Source: Klebsormidium nitens (taxonomy: Eukaryota > Streptophyta > Klebsormidiophyceae > Klebsormidiales > Klebsormidiaceae). From it: a stretch of DNA of 64,000 bases. Shown piece after piece: positions 49,301 through 60,900 of the stretch (the first letter of the stretch is position 1; every line of letters begins with the position of its first letter). Below the pieces are notes generated by a model. It had not been told where the DNA came from, did not search any database, and saw only the letters and a list, made by a program, of their open reading frames with translations. The stretch covers positions 124,001 through 188,000 of the forward strand of contig DF236964.1 of assembly GCA_000708835.1 (NCBI GenBank), given 5' to 3'. The translations under genes were made by a program, and so were the position numbers.

Positions 49301-51664
49301 CATACTGAATCCCCACCTGTTGCGTTTGTCGTGTCAAAGATGCTCAGCTCCTCGAGTGTGGTTGTGAATTTCCCCACCACTGAGTCGAACAGGCTCTTGA
49401 CGTTGAAGACCGCCATAACTAGGCCTGCAAGAGATTGCATACCTGTCTCAGAAAGGGAAAAAGGAAGCGCCAAGCACCAATCTGGCACCAGTTTGGAATC
49501 TGGTACCCATTAGCGACATCATGTGGCTCCGATGAGAGCGTGTTACCTCATCCTGGATACGTGGGAGATGGCATTCCCAACCTTGCGTAGTCTTCTATTC
49601 TTTGCAAAGTACTTCATTTTCAAAGCTGAAAGGCGAGGTAAGTTTTGAAGAATGCGGCCTAGCCGCCGCTGCCAACGGCCGGCGCTCTATGAACCGACAA
49701 CCCCCAGGTCTAGATGTTTGCAAGAGTGAAGCAAGTCATTGCTTCAGAAAGCGAAGGGCCAAAGCCCCACCTTTGAAGTTGGCCCGCCGCGCCGCGACGG
49801 TCCGATACAGGAACGGGTTCTGCGTGTAGAATGGCCAGAACACCGAGAGCGACGTGCCCTGCCCGAGGGGTGCAGCAAACGGGGCAGAAAGGACGGGCAA
49901 AGACGTGTCCCGTGCGGCAATCGCCAGCCTGGTCGCGCCGGGATCGCTCAACAGATCGTACCCTTCGTAAAACTGCTGGTAGGGTTTGTTTGAGATGCGC
50001 CAGGACACGAGGTATTCGGAAGCGTTGGCCCGGGTTACGAATGCAGGGATAGAAAGGTTGGTCAACCCGGGGGCGTATTGCTTGAAGGTCGTTCCGAGCT
50101 GAGCCTCGAGCACGGCGCGCTGGTCGCCTGGAACGGAGCGCACGTACGCAATGCCCTCGCAGTAAGGGAGGATGTAGTTGGTGAAGGTGGCGAATGTCTG
50201 GAAATCGGCCTGGCAAACAAACGATACCGTTTCAGAATATGAAGCTCCAGGAATCCTGCTGCGAGAAGTATGATGGCTGCAAACCGGCGAAAGTCCTGCC
50301 CGGAGGTTTAACACAGTTTGAAAGACTGACGCCACCAACCTGCCCCTCCCTGAGCTTAACGAGTTCCTGAATACCAGACCTTTCAAACCTCTTCTTTGGA
50401 TTTGAAAGCAACAACGGCCCTGCGGCTTAATACTTGGCGGGCAAGCAGGTTCGAACCCCTTCAGATTTCGCCCAGAATGAGAAGAAGCAACGGGGGCACA
50501 CTGACTTGAAGCCGTATTTTCCGTAGATTTTCAGGAGATAGTCACAAGATAAAAATGGTATACAAACTTTTAGGACGCAAAACTTCAAGATTCTGAATCA
50601 TGAACAGATATTAGACATCCATATGGCTCTGACGGGGCCGCCAAGCTTCTTCGCGCTCCTTCTTGCGCTCTGCCCGAACAGACCAGCACTTGAAAGCTGA
50701 CAACACAGGGATGCTTAAATGCATTGGAGACAAGCTGTACTTACTGCGCTGATGTTTGGAAAGGCGTGGATTAGGCCATTGTACATGCCTGCTGAGAAAA
50801 CCTGATTAAAAAGTTCCCCTTGCAAGACCTGCAGCACCACCAAACAAAAAGGGGATATCTCATTCAGAGAGTTCGCACTATCAAGGGTTTTTGGCTCAGG
50901 TGTCACAGGTGGAGGATCCTTCAACCAAATGTGCTTTCTGCAGCAAAAAGCAGCTTACTGAAGACTGTAAAGCCTTACTTAATCAACCTCTACTTAAGCA
51001 TAGTGCAGCTAGCAATTGGCCCCTGAGAGTTGTGACTTGCAAAATACACTGGACAACATGCTGGATTGGTAGGTGAAAGTTGTTGGAACAATACTCAGAT
51101 ACGGAGGGGCACATTCAGATTATTGCAAGTGCAGAATAATGTAAGGGTTTTTGGCCACCAAGCTGATTCGTGTTTGCTAAAGATGCATTATATGCCAGGG
51201 TGTCTTTCAAAAAAAATCAGCCATGCAATATGGACAATCTCAAGATGCTGACTTTCCAGAACATTCCCTGAAGAGCAGCCCCAGTATATAGAGGAGCTTT
51301 CAACCAGAGCTGAACATTAAATGAGGAACAACAATCATGATGCCAAATCTTTTGGTCCAGAGCATACAGATGGGAGTCTGAGTTCCAAGAGCTCATCACC
51401 CTATAGTTTCCATCAAACTCGCGAAGTTGCAGGTGAGCGAGGAGACACAGCCATCAAACTCAAATAAAAGTCAAGAATCACAAACAGACTTCTCACCAGG
51501 GCCCCATTGTTGCATCGCCCGCTGAGGTCCGCAGTTTGGGCGTGCACTTGCTTGTTCCACAGAAGAACAAAGGTGAGGACTGACAGGCCAAGTCCGGCCA
51601 GCAACCAGGCGACCACCAACCACAGAGTGCGGCGGCCGCCTGGCATCAGCCAGCGCGTTTTCAT
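40353..51664 (-). CDS. CHASE-domain hybrid histidine kinase (cytokinin-receptor type)
   Basis: Exons: 51664-51497, 50828-50745, 50209-49771, 49424-49317, 48536-48419, 48073 to about 47940, 47460-47386, 46970-46917, 46583-46452, 46053-45890, 45552-45453, 45190-45062, 44630-44398, 43558-43446, 42951 to about 42833, 42734-42172, 41853-41638, 41034-40920, 40573-40353. Domain order: short N-terminus, membrane helix ([13 protein letters not shown]), CHASE domain including [13 protein letters not shown] and GYDLLS (its Asp matches a ligand-contacting Asp of Arabidopsis AHK4), second membrane helix (exon 6), coiled coil, H-box SHELRTPM, N-box [12 protein letters not shown]1 DTGLGI, F-box [14 protein letters not shown]2 GGTGLGL, a disordered linker of about 190 residues, then one receiver (VAEDN, LMDLQMP, LTKPI). 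There is no second receiver. It probably senses a cytokinin-like ligand at a membrane and signals by phosphorelay. Exon 6's 3' end and the exon 15/16 junction are not resolved. Exon 13 is flanked by junction-duplication arrays. Confidence 0.9.
43943..44398 (-). repeat. Donor-side tandem copies of kinase exon 13 (period 143 bp)
   Basis: Downstream of the genuine exon 13 donor (exon end 44398), intron 13 holds three further copies of the exon's last 80 or so bases plus the donor and following intron. Equivalent positions are 44395 (genuine), 44252, 44109 and 43943, so spacings of 143, 143 and 166. In the first two copies the coding part stays open and reads nearly the same peptide (..[16 protein letters not shown].., then ..QADDSTTRM) and is preceded by an acceptor-like TTGTAG. 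Their donor is GTGAGG. The third copy is degenerate, with GCGAGG in place of the donor. Each complete mini-exon would be 82 nt, which does not fit the phase, so they are probably pseudo-exons. Confidence 0.9.
44628..45010 (-). repeat. Acceptor-side tandem copies of kinase exon 13 (period about 143 bp)
   Basis: Upstream of the genuine exon 13 acceptor (exon start 44630), the CTGCAG acceptor and the first 45 or so coding bases are repeated. CTGCAG occurs at 44631, 44775 and 44917 on the plus strand (spacings 144 and 142), and a partial further unit reaches about 45010. The genuine copy has GGGTCAGTTC where the outer copy has GGGTGAGTTC, which creates a strong donor consensus inside the copy. 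The period is the same as on the other side of this exon. Confidence 0.88.
46140..46180. repeat. AAT-rich microsatellite
   Basis: Imperfect TAA/AAT run in a histidine kinase intron (intron 9, between exons 9 and 10). Confidence 0.75.
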
Positions 51665-54600
51665 TTTTCCAGGCCAGATCCGAATGCCTCCACCTTGCCC
51701 TGTGGAGGAAACTGCATACTTCACTGTCCACCGTCTTACTCTTATCTCGACAACGTCAGGGAGGTCAAGCTACCTCAATCGAAATAAGCGGACGACCTCG
51801 GCTTTTTGTCTAGCAGCCCTTTACGGTCTGGCATCCAAGAACTTTCTCCGTGTCGCAAACCAACATTGTAAACACCACTCCCCCTGGTTCCACCACCCTT
51901 CCGACTGGCAAGACAAAAGTGCTCTTGCATTTCCAGTTCCAACCTAGCCCAGCAGGTCAAACGCGAGCATCATTGCTTGCAACCCTCATTGCCCGCTTGA
52001 ACCTCTGAACGGCCGCAGCTCAGAGCAGCCGCCCTGCTGAAGCTGGGTGCCCTTCCTTCCAGGTATACCTACCTACCTACCTAAATCACCCCCACGCCCG
52101 ATTGCCAGCCTGAGGAGTGAGTGTACCTTTCTCCGTATCATCAGCCAATTCATTGGTATCAGGCGCCAAATTCGCGGAATCTCTGACACGTGAATCTGAG
52201 GTGGATTGGGGCAAAATGCGGGCATTCGTGCTTGTTATTTTTCACCGAATATAAATCAGTATGTGAGGTGAAGGAATTTTCGGCAAGGACTAGTGCAACG
52301 ATTCAGTCAGGCGTATGTTTTGCGGTGTCAATCTTGGCACCCGCACACAGTGCTGCTCTTTTTCCAGAGATGGAGGTTTATATTCGGTGTCGAAAACTGG
52401 CCTCCGTGTTACGTAATAAATAGCATAAAACGCAATCCGTTGGTTTACAAGAGGCCTCACCTTTGTCGTTTAGCGGCACGAGGCCGAAAATTCGTTCATT
52501 TGCAGCTTGGCGCGTGAGAAGGGGTCCATGAAACTGACTGTCTCCTAGCCAAAGATGCACGTTCTACCGGTAGAGAGCCAAGCGGCCAGCCCGGGCGGCT
52601 GTTTCGATTTGCAATGCATGCTTCAAAATTGCCGTTGAGTCGTTGACGTCAAACTCAACATCAAAGTCAGACTCGTTATTAACCCCATAGTTACATGCGC
52701 GGTAGACCGCTGTGTTTGACAGGTAACCATGTTCCGTCGCCGTTAACGCGTTGGGTTAGACGGGCTTCCAAGCTTTAGCTCTCGACGCGCGAACTCCGTA
52801 GAGGCCGAGTGTCATGTACAAGGTGATTCATGTTAGGTAGAGATGTGAAGGCATCGTCGCCCCGTCGGCGTGTGGTATGCGCTTTGGCTAAATTCCGACC
52901 TCCGACTCTTAACCACTATCTTGAACCCAAAGACCAGATTTTGCCAGTCTCCCAAGTCAGGTTTCCAAATACCCTACTCCCAAATTCCTCTCACGTCATA
53001 AATTCGGCGTCTCAGGGCCATATGACGCAAAAGCAGTTTCTGACTTGTCGCAACCGCCGTCACGACGTCACGATTTGGCGACCGGTCGAACCAGATTTAT
53101 GACATCAGGGATGACCTCAAGAATGAAACTAGAACGGGGGATGGCTTTTGGACTCAAGTTCGCCTCTGGGGTTTTCGAGTCCAAGGCCGTTGTATTATTT
53201 GTAAATTGTATGTTTATTTAGGGTTTAGAGATGCGAGATTCCGGTTTAAAATTAGGGCCCACCTGGCGCAAAATTATCAAAGTAGACTCCTTTTGTTAGT
53301 GTCTCCGCCACTCTGATTGGTGTGAATCACTCTCAGCCCACCTGGAAGCACCTGAAGTGTGACAATTATTGCAGTCTGTCAGTGGTTACGGGAGTGGTTA
53401 CAACGTTGACAATGAGACTGACATCGACATTGACATCGACATTGACATCGACGTTGACATTGACATTGACCCGGGGCACTTACATTGACATTAGGGTTAC
53501 GTTGCAAACTTGTGACGGTTCACGCCAATCGACGAGCGCTTTGTTAGGGTTACGCCATTTCCCATGACATTAGGGTTTACTCACTGACAGTGACAACCGG
53601 GCAGAGTTCTTTTAGTTTTAGTGTTGTAGGCCAAGCATCCTGACCCGGTTCCATCCGTACTAGAATCCGTACCGCAAAGTGTACGGTAAAACCTGAAATT
53701 CTGACGCATTTTTGTTCAAAGGACCTGAGCTGACAGTACGGTCCACGCGGATACCCTGTGAACCTATGATCCCGCGTGTAAGATGTTTTCACACTTTTTT
53801 GGAGCCTGAGACACTAACAAAAGGAGTCTACTTCGTCGTACTTGCGCCACTGGCAGTGGCATGGGCAATGGCCGGCCGGCAAAGTGCTTCAGCCTTCAGC
53901 ACTGACTGCAGAGCTTCAGCGCAACGCTTTCGAGGAGGTTGATTTGCTCTACAAACGTTTGCCTTGGTATCTAGCTATCCAGGCAGGGCCAGCATTGAGG
54001 CGCGACGAGGCAGGTTCGAGGTCGTGTGAAGCGCGAATGACATTGCGCGCAAGCTCCTGTAAGCAATAATTGGCAGCACTCATACTTGCAAGCCAGGTTT
54101 CAGCCTTCAGATCAACATTTAAAGTGATTTATATAGAGTTGGTGGCTGACCGCCTTCAAACCTTTTCACATGAGAAAGTACGCGGTTTTCCCCTGAAAGT
54201 CATCACTTTTCAGGTTTCAACTGTTCATTGTGATTCTTAAAAGGCTCTTCATCAGGCAGCACCGTTGTGGGATTCCAACCAGGCACTTCTGGAGATCTAT
54301 ACCAGATTTGTTGCTTCATCATCCAGTATGTGACGAAGTCGCTGCTCGACCCGGCTTTCAATCTCGCCTTTGTAATGTGGCCTTGGAGAACCTATAGTTT
54401 CAAATGTGTCTGTACAATGCTTTGCAACTTGGCGAGCGTGTACATCTTTTGTTTGCTCATCAGCTTTTGTTTGAAGGCTCTCAAAGTGCTGTTTCCGTGT
54501 TTTATGAGCGGGCTTAGATCGCGATTGGACAAAAAGTCCGACTAAAACACCATCTTCCTAAAGTGAGGGCTGAATCTCAGCAACAGCATGTGCAAACTTC

Positions 54601-54903
54601 TTATAACAGTTGTGAAATGGGGGCACTCTCAAACCCAGGGGCGCTAATCCGATCCTCAATCCTCGTATGTAGAGCCTCATCGTTCTTTCTTGTAAGTTCC
54701 ACTCTTCTTTTCCGCCACCAGTTGCCGTTGAATCAAAGTGCTATCGGTGGTGGCAGGAACATCAAACCTGGGTGCCCCATTTCACCCTGGCATTGTCTTT
54801 CTCTATTTTGAGCATAAAGGTTTTATATCAGCGGAAGTGTCAGGACTGCTATACGAAGGCCCGGGAAATTGGTGGAAGTGAAACACAGAACTTTAACCCG
54901 GCA
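51665..54903. promoter_or_regulatory. Divergent intergenic region, histidine kinase and Tat-SF1-like genes
   Basis: About 3.2 kb between facing-away start codons, with room for both promoters and 5' UTR introns. It holds a degenerate hexamer array (TTGACA/TCGACA, 53418-53470) and four TTAGGG(T)-type motifs resembling plant teloboxes at about 53214-53227, 53490-53500, 53542-53551 and 53570-53579. No gene seen. Upstream in-frame extension of the Tat-SF1-like frame to 54772 is possible. Confidence 0.5.
53418..53470. repeat. Hexanucleotide array (TTGACA/TCGACA)
   Basis: Alternating GACATT and GACATC units, about eight to nine, in a 53-base run within the divergent intergenic region. Confidence 0.85.
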
Positions 54904-57900
54904 ATGTCATTAACTGTGCAGAAGCGCAGTGGTGTTAAGATGAGCTCGAGCAATGGGGCGCCAGGGTGGTTGTACCTAGACGGCGAGCAAAACCAATGGG
55001 GGCCATTCCAGATGTCGCAGCTTCAAGGTATGCACAACCATCTCGACCCCTTTTGTTTCCATCATTGCATGGCCTTTCTGTCCCGCTTGCCTCAGGCTTT
55101 TGGCCTAGTTAATCTCTGCTTCATGTGGTTATCAGCCACTTTTAATCTGATTATTTACGGTATGTTTCCCGTCATTTGGAAATGTTCAGGTTTTAACCAG
55201 ATTTTTCCGAGCCGATTGAAGTTTTATACAAAATGTATACACCAGGACAGATCCAGTTACCGACCTGAGGCCATCTATTGTTGCAAGAACCAAGAAGTCA
55301 AGGCTGGAATTCTTAGCATATTTTGATCGGGCAACCTTTGCCTCGTCACAAAAGAAACTCTATTGATTTCAGGGAGCACCATCAAAGATATCCAAATCGG
55401 TGCAACCAAAACGCTTCAGAAACAATCGGGCAAGCGAGTTGCATGTCACCTTGGATCTGCAAGGGCCAGCAGGAGCAGGATGTCACCATAAAAGAGAGAG
55501 TACTTTCAAAAGCGCATAATCTGGTCCTTTATTCACGAAGCTTCAGGACTGTCCCTCAATTGGCGTAATCTGTTCCTTGCCCAATAGATCACAGCAACAA
55601 GAACCTTTTGGATGTCCGTTTGTGGAAACCCCGCTGCCGAACGTTATGCTTGGTCAATATACGCAGGTTACAGGGAACTTTATTGCGACAAATATCTATC
55701 CCCGATACCTTTCTGTCGGCTGTTTGAACTGAGGAGCACAGGCGCTTCAAATTGGGGCTGCATGGGAGTGTGGAATCTCGTCAAAAAACTCCGGCGGAAT
55801 CTTGTCAGCAGGGTTCCCAGAATATCAAAACAGTTCATTTTGCAGCTACTAGGTGGGAGTTACGTCGCATGCAAGCAAGCCTTCCCAGGCTCTCGAACAC
55901 ACTATCTTGTCTCACACTTGACTCTGGAAAAGAAATTTCTTGCGTTTCTTGCGTTTGTTCCTTTTTGATATGTTTGATGTTTGCAGAACTCTTTAAGGGG
56001 GGTTACGTCACAGCCGCCACATACCTCTGGGCTGAGGGCCGGGCCGAATGGAGCCCCCTAAGTGCCATCCCGGAACTCTACTCCGCTTTGACATCCGGGG
56101 GGGCATCAACACCAGCGTCAGAAGCCCCCACCGCGGGCCAGCGCTCGCGGGGGGGTCAAGCGCCAGCCGAAGCAGCCCCCCCGGACGTGGACGACGAGCT
56201 TGAGAAATGGAAACGGGAAGTCGAGGCAGCGGAGGAAGAAGTGAAGCGGAAAAAGAAGGGGTACGTGGAACCAGAGCCGACGGGGGGCGACGAAGGCAGG
56301 CCCGGGACCCCCCCGGAAGAGGAGCAGGAGTTTACGGACGATGATGGGACAGTTTATACGTGGGACAAGGGGAGGAAAGCGTGGGTGCCTAAGGAGGGGC
56401 TGAAAGAGTATAACCCGGAGGAGATGGTTTTCGTGCCGGACGAAGAAGTGATACCGAGTCTGCCGCCGGTGGTTGACGCCGCCGAGGAGGAGAGTCCAGA
56501 GGAAGAGAAGCCGCAGCAGGTGAGTGTCAATTGCGGTTGGGAAGTAGAGTCGGAAAGGCGAACTTCGACAGAAAGCAACGGCGCGGACAAGGCGGCCAAG
56601 AATCAGGGGGCCTCCTTCTTTTCGCCGACCTGATTCTATGAAGTCGCGTGTTAGATCTCTATCTATTTCGTCTCCCCTCCAAGTCGCTTTCCAACATCTT
56701 CGATCTTACAGGCAGGGCAGGAGCGGAAAGGTGAAGAACCGGTTTGACATGCGGGTAGAAACAGGAAGGCGACGAGCCGGCAGAAAGCAACGGTGCGGAC
56801 AATGCGGCCAAAAAGAAGGGCGAAGAAGACTTTGTGATCTGCTTTCAGCATTTTCTCTCTTCTCGGCTTGACAGGCGGGTCAGAAACGGAAAGGCGAAGA
56901 ATCTGCAGAAAGCAACGGCGCTGAAAAGGCGGCCAAGAAGGGCAAAGAAGACTTATAAATTCCTTTCGAACAGTTTCTCTTATCTCGGCTTGACAGGCAG
57001 GTCAGAAGCGTAAAGACGAAGAACTGGCAGAAAGCAACGGCGCGGACAAGGCGGCCAAGAAGAAGGGGGCCTCCTTTTTCCCGGCCGACCTGATTCTATG
57101 AAGTCGTACGTTGACTTTCGCATTCCTTTTGCCTCCGAGAGTGCTTTCCAACGGCTTCGTTTTCTCATTCTTAACAGGCGGGTCAGAAACGGAAAGGCGA
57201 GGAACCGGCGGAAAGCAACGGCGCGGACAAGACGGCGAAAAAGAAGGGGGAGCCGCAGAAGCAGCCGGAGGGCTGGTTCGAGCTCAAGGTCAACACGAGC
57301 GTCTACGTCACGGGCCTCCCGGATGACGTCACCATGGAGGAGATTGTGGACGTTTTCCAAAAGGTGGGCTTTGGGCATTAGCAAGTAGGGTTTTGAGCTT
57401 GGACGTTGTCAGGTTGGTAAATTCGTGTTCGTTCTTGAAGGGCTCTTCAAAGGGTGCGCCAAGCTGCTGGCCCAAAGTTGTGAGGTCTCGAGAGTCCCTG
57501 GTTTCGTGAGTCGACTTCCCTTTCTCTTATCATCTGTGGATGGAAGAATAAGAAATGTCAGTACTGTAGACTGTATTCTTCCTTGTCCTTGAACGCATTC
57601 CTGAGAAACGGAGGCTTTCTTGGATGTAATAAGCCTGACAGAGTATCAAAGACGTTGATATGCCGAGCCTGGGTTGTACCTATGCCCCAGTCTCAGGCGT
57701 CCAAAGCGTACGTGGTTTGTTGATCGCATCTCGTGAACAAGGAGGCTTTCTTGGATGTGGAAAAAGTCCGACATAAGTATCGTTATCGTTTGACATCCCG
57801 GGTTTGAGTTCTCGCAACCAACACCGACACAACTGCCAGTAGTCTGACCTGTACTTTAACATTCGCACCATCTTGTTTATGACATTCCGATTACACATTT

Positions 57901-60900
57901 TTCCAAAACTTCTGTTGCGCAGTGCGGCGTGATCAAGGTCGACACAGAAACCCCGGGTCAAGGTCTTGATAAAAAAACACCTCAGGTGTCCAGTTTCCTA
58001 AACCTCTGCCATAAGACCGGCTAAGAGCCTGACCCACTACCTCCACTCCAATTTCAATTCTGTGGATCTGTACCTGATTGTTTCCTGGTCAATCCGTGCA
58101 GTGCGGTGTGATTAAGATTGACCCCGAAACGCAAAAGCCCCGGATCAAGATCTACCGAGACCGGCAGACCAACCGGCCCAAGGGTGACGGCCTTGTGACG
58201 TACCTCAAGGAGCCGTCGGTGGACCTCGCCGTGCAACTCCTGGACGGAGCGCCGTTCCGGCCGGATTCCGCCGGAACGATGACGGTGTCCAAGGCGAAGT
58301 TCGAGCAGAAGGGCGAGGCGTTCGTGAAGAAGCAGGCGCCGGCCAACAAGAAGAAGAAGCACAAGATGCAGAAGTTTGAGCAGAAGAACCTGGGCTGGGG
58401 TGAGAAGAACCTGGGCTGTGGTGATCCTTTCTTCTTGCTTGTGTTAGTCCAGACTTTCTTTCCTCGCAGGCTTCTTTTTGGTGGGGTTTTGGCGATTTTC
58501 ATGTTTCCAAGATTCTGTGGATTACGACACTTGGAGAAGATGCAAAAGTTTGAGCAGAAGAACCTAGGCTGGGGTGAGCTGTGTAAGCCATTCTCTTGCT
58601 TGTGTTAGTCAGGAGTTCGTTTCCTTGCAGGTTTTCTTTTGGTGGCTTTTTGACGCTTTCAGTTTGTACAAGGTTTTGGTGACGATGACACAAGGAGAAC
58701 TTTCAGGGATTTCAGCAGAAGACGTCCTAAAGCTGGTTCTTCAGGCAAAACCACGTCGAAAGTATGTTTTCACATTCTTACTTACACCTTTCGAGTCTTT
58801 GTTTTCGCAGGCTGGTTCGATGACAAGAACCCAGCCGAACCTTATGATTGTCATACCGATGAATATTTTCCATTTGAACGATTTTCAAGAACAACGCTTT
58901 TGGAACCAGGTCCCACAGCAAAGCTTGGAGCATAAAGCTGTCCATTCTATCCTGAGCACTCCACTTCACTCTCGAGTCTGCGTCTCTGCAGGCGGTTTTG
59001 ACGACAAGAACCCCGCCGAACTCATCACCGCAGATTCATTCGGAAAACTTCCCAGTGTAATCACTCGTGTACCCAATTCCTTCATCTGTTACCTGGAGTA
59101 AAACCACGGTGAATCCCGACTTCGATCCTGTCTTAAATTCTCGAGTTCGTTCTTTTGCAGGCGGTTTCGACGACAAGAACCCCGCCGAACCCATCGCCAT
59201 CTTTCTGGAGAACATGTTCCATCCGGTAGATTTCACGGAACACCGCTTTCGAAACCAGGTCCTACAACGACTCTCGGAGCATAAAGCCGTCGAATTTATC
59301 CTAAGCACTCTCACTTACACTCTCAAGTCTGCGTCTCTGCGGGCTGTTTCGACGACAAGAACCCCGCCGAACCAATCCCCGTCATTCTCTACCAAATTTC
59401 ATTTGGAACTTCCAAGCCAGAGTACCCTCTTGTAACCAATCCCTACATCTGTTTTTGGAGTGGAAACACGTCGAATCTTGTCTTCCAGCCCTTCTTTAAA
59501 TTCTCGGGTTCAATTTTGGCAGGCGGTTTCGACGACAAGAACCCCGCCGAACCCATCACAGTCATTCTGATGAACATGTTCCATCCGGAGGACTTTGAAG
59601 AGGACCCCGCAGTGCTGGCCGAACTAGAGGCGGACGTCGCGGCGGAGTGCAGTAAACTGGGGCCCGTGGAACGACTCAAGGTGACACCGCCACTCGTCTC
59701 ACAGTGCCCTTTTGCGGACTGTTGCTGTTCTTGCCCCGAACCGCTCAATGATTCTCATCTTCGAGGTTTCAAGTTTTAGGGTTTAGGTTTTAGGCTTAGC
59801 TTAGCCTGTCCGGACTTTATGGGGTTCCACCTTGGTTTCAATCAATCCCCACCTGCCGACTAGAGGTGGCTCCATGCTATATGCGATTCGTGAAGGGGCC
59901 CGGTTAATGCGAGTCGGTATGAAGGTAAACAGGAAAAGTCTTCATTGTCCAGCAGTCCCCGTCTGCTTTTCAAACAAGATAGCCGTGAAGTAGGCTTAGT
60001 TGCAAGCCTGCTGTCTACGCACTCTTCAGAGAACCATTGTATGAAAGAAACGACCGGGTTCATTCTAATCATGACCTGAATCCTTCGTCGGTAAGATTTT
60101 TGCACGTGGGGTGTGGATCTCAAAATTGGGCCATCGAAGAGGAGTCTTTACTCGAAGCGCTCCGAATTCGTTGGTTCATTTCTCTTTTTCTCCCGTCCTA
60201 TCACAACGAGGAATGAGGCAATACCGTGGAAAACCAAAGCTGTCCGTATCGAAAAGAACAATCTAAAACTAAGACTATTTTATTTTGCCTCACGTTGTTG
60301 CCACCAAACTCAGGATCAAAGATAGACTGAAGGGCCTTTTGCGCTTTTTCGTTGCAGGTCTACGATAAGCACCCCCAGGGAGTCATTTCCGTCAAGTTCA
60401 AAGAAAAGGAGGCGGGCCTCAAGTGCATCTCCGTAATGAACGGGCGCTGGTAAGTGCTTGTCGCGAACCCTACTCTCTAGCAAACTCGGACTCAAACCTC
60501 AATAGATGGTTGAGGAGTCATAACGAAAAGGTCTCACGGGCCTACTTTTTCAGGATTCTGTAGAGTAAATCAAACAGATTGATCGACATGGTACATCACA
60601 ACCGTCAACTTACAGTCTTCAGAAGCTGATTACGAGTGAGTATTTGGGCCCAAATTAGCGGTAGTCCGAGCACCGAACGAGGGCGGTTGCCTTTCTCGTG
60701 CTATCATTACCTTGTTGTGTCACTCTTACTCGATGAATGGAACGCGACCGTCAATGAGTTCTTACTGAATGTGAATTTGGTGCGCTCAGGTTCGGCGGCC
60801 GCCAAGTTTCTGCCGCAGAACACGACGGTGTGACCAACTACGCGCATGTGCGAGAGTCCGCCGAGGAGGAGCAAGCGCGGTTAGAGCGGTTTGCTCGAGA

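Noticed and set aside
50446-50461. tRNA B-box-like GGTTCGAACCCC
   Set aside because: No stable T-arm, acceptor stem or A box could be drawn around it on either strand.
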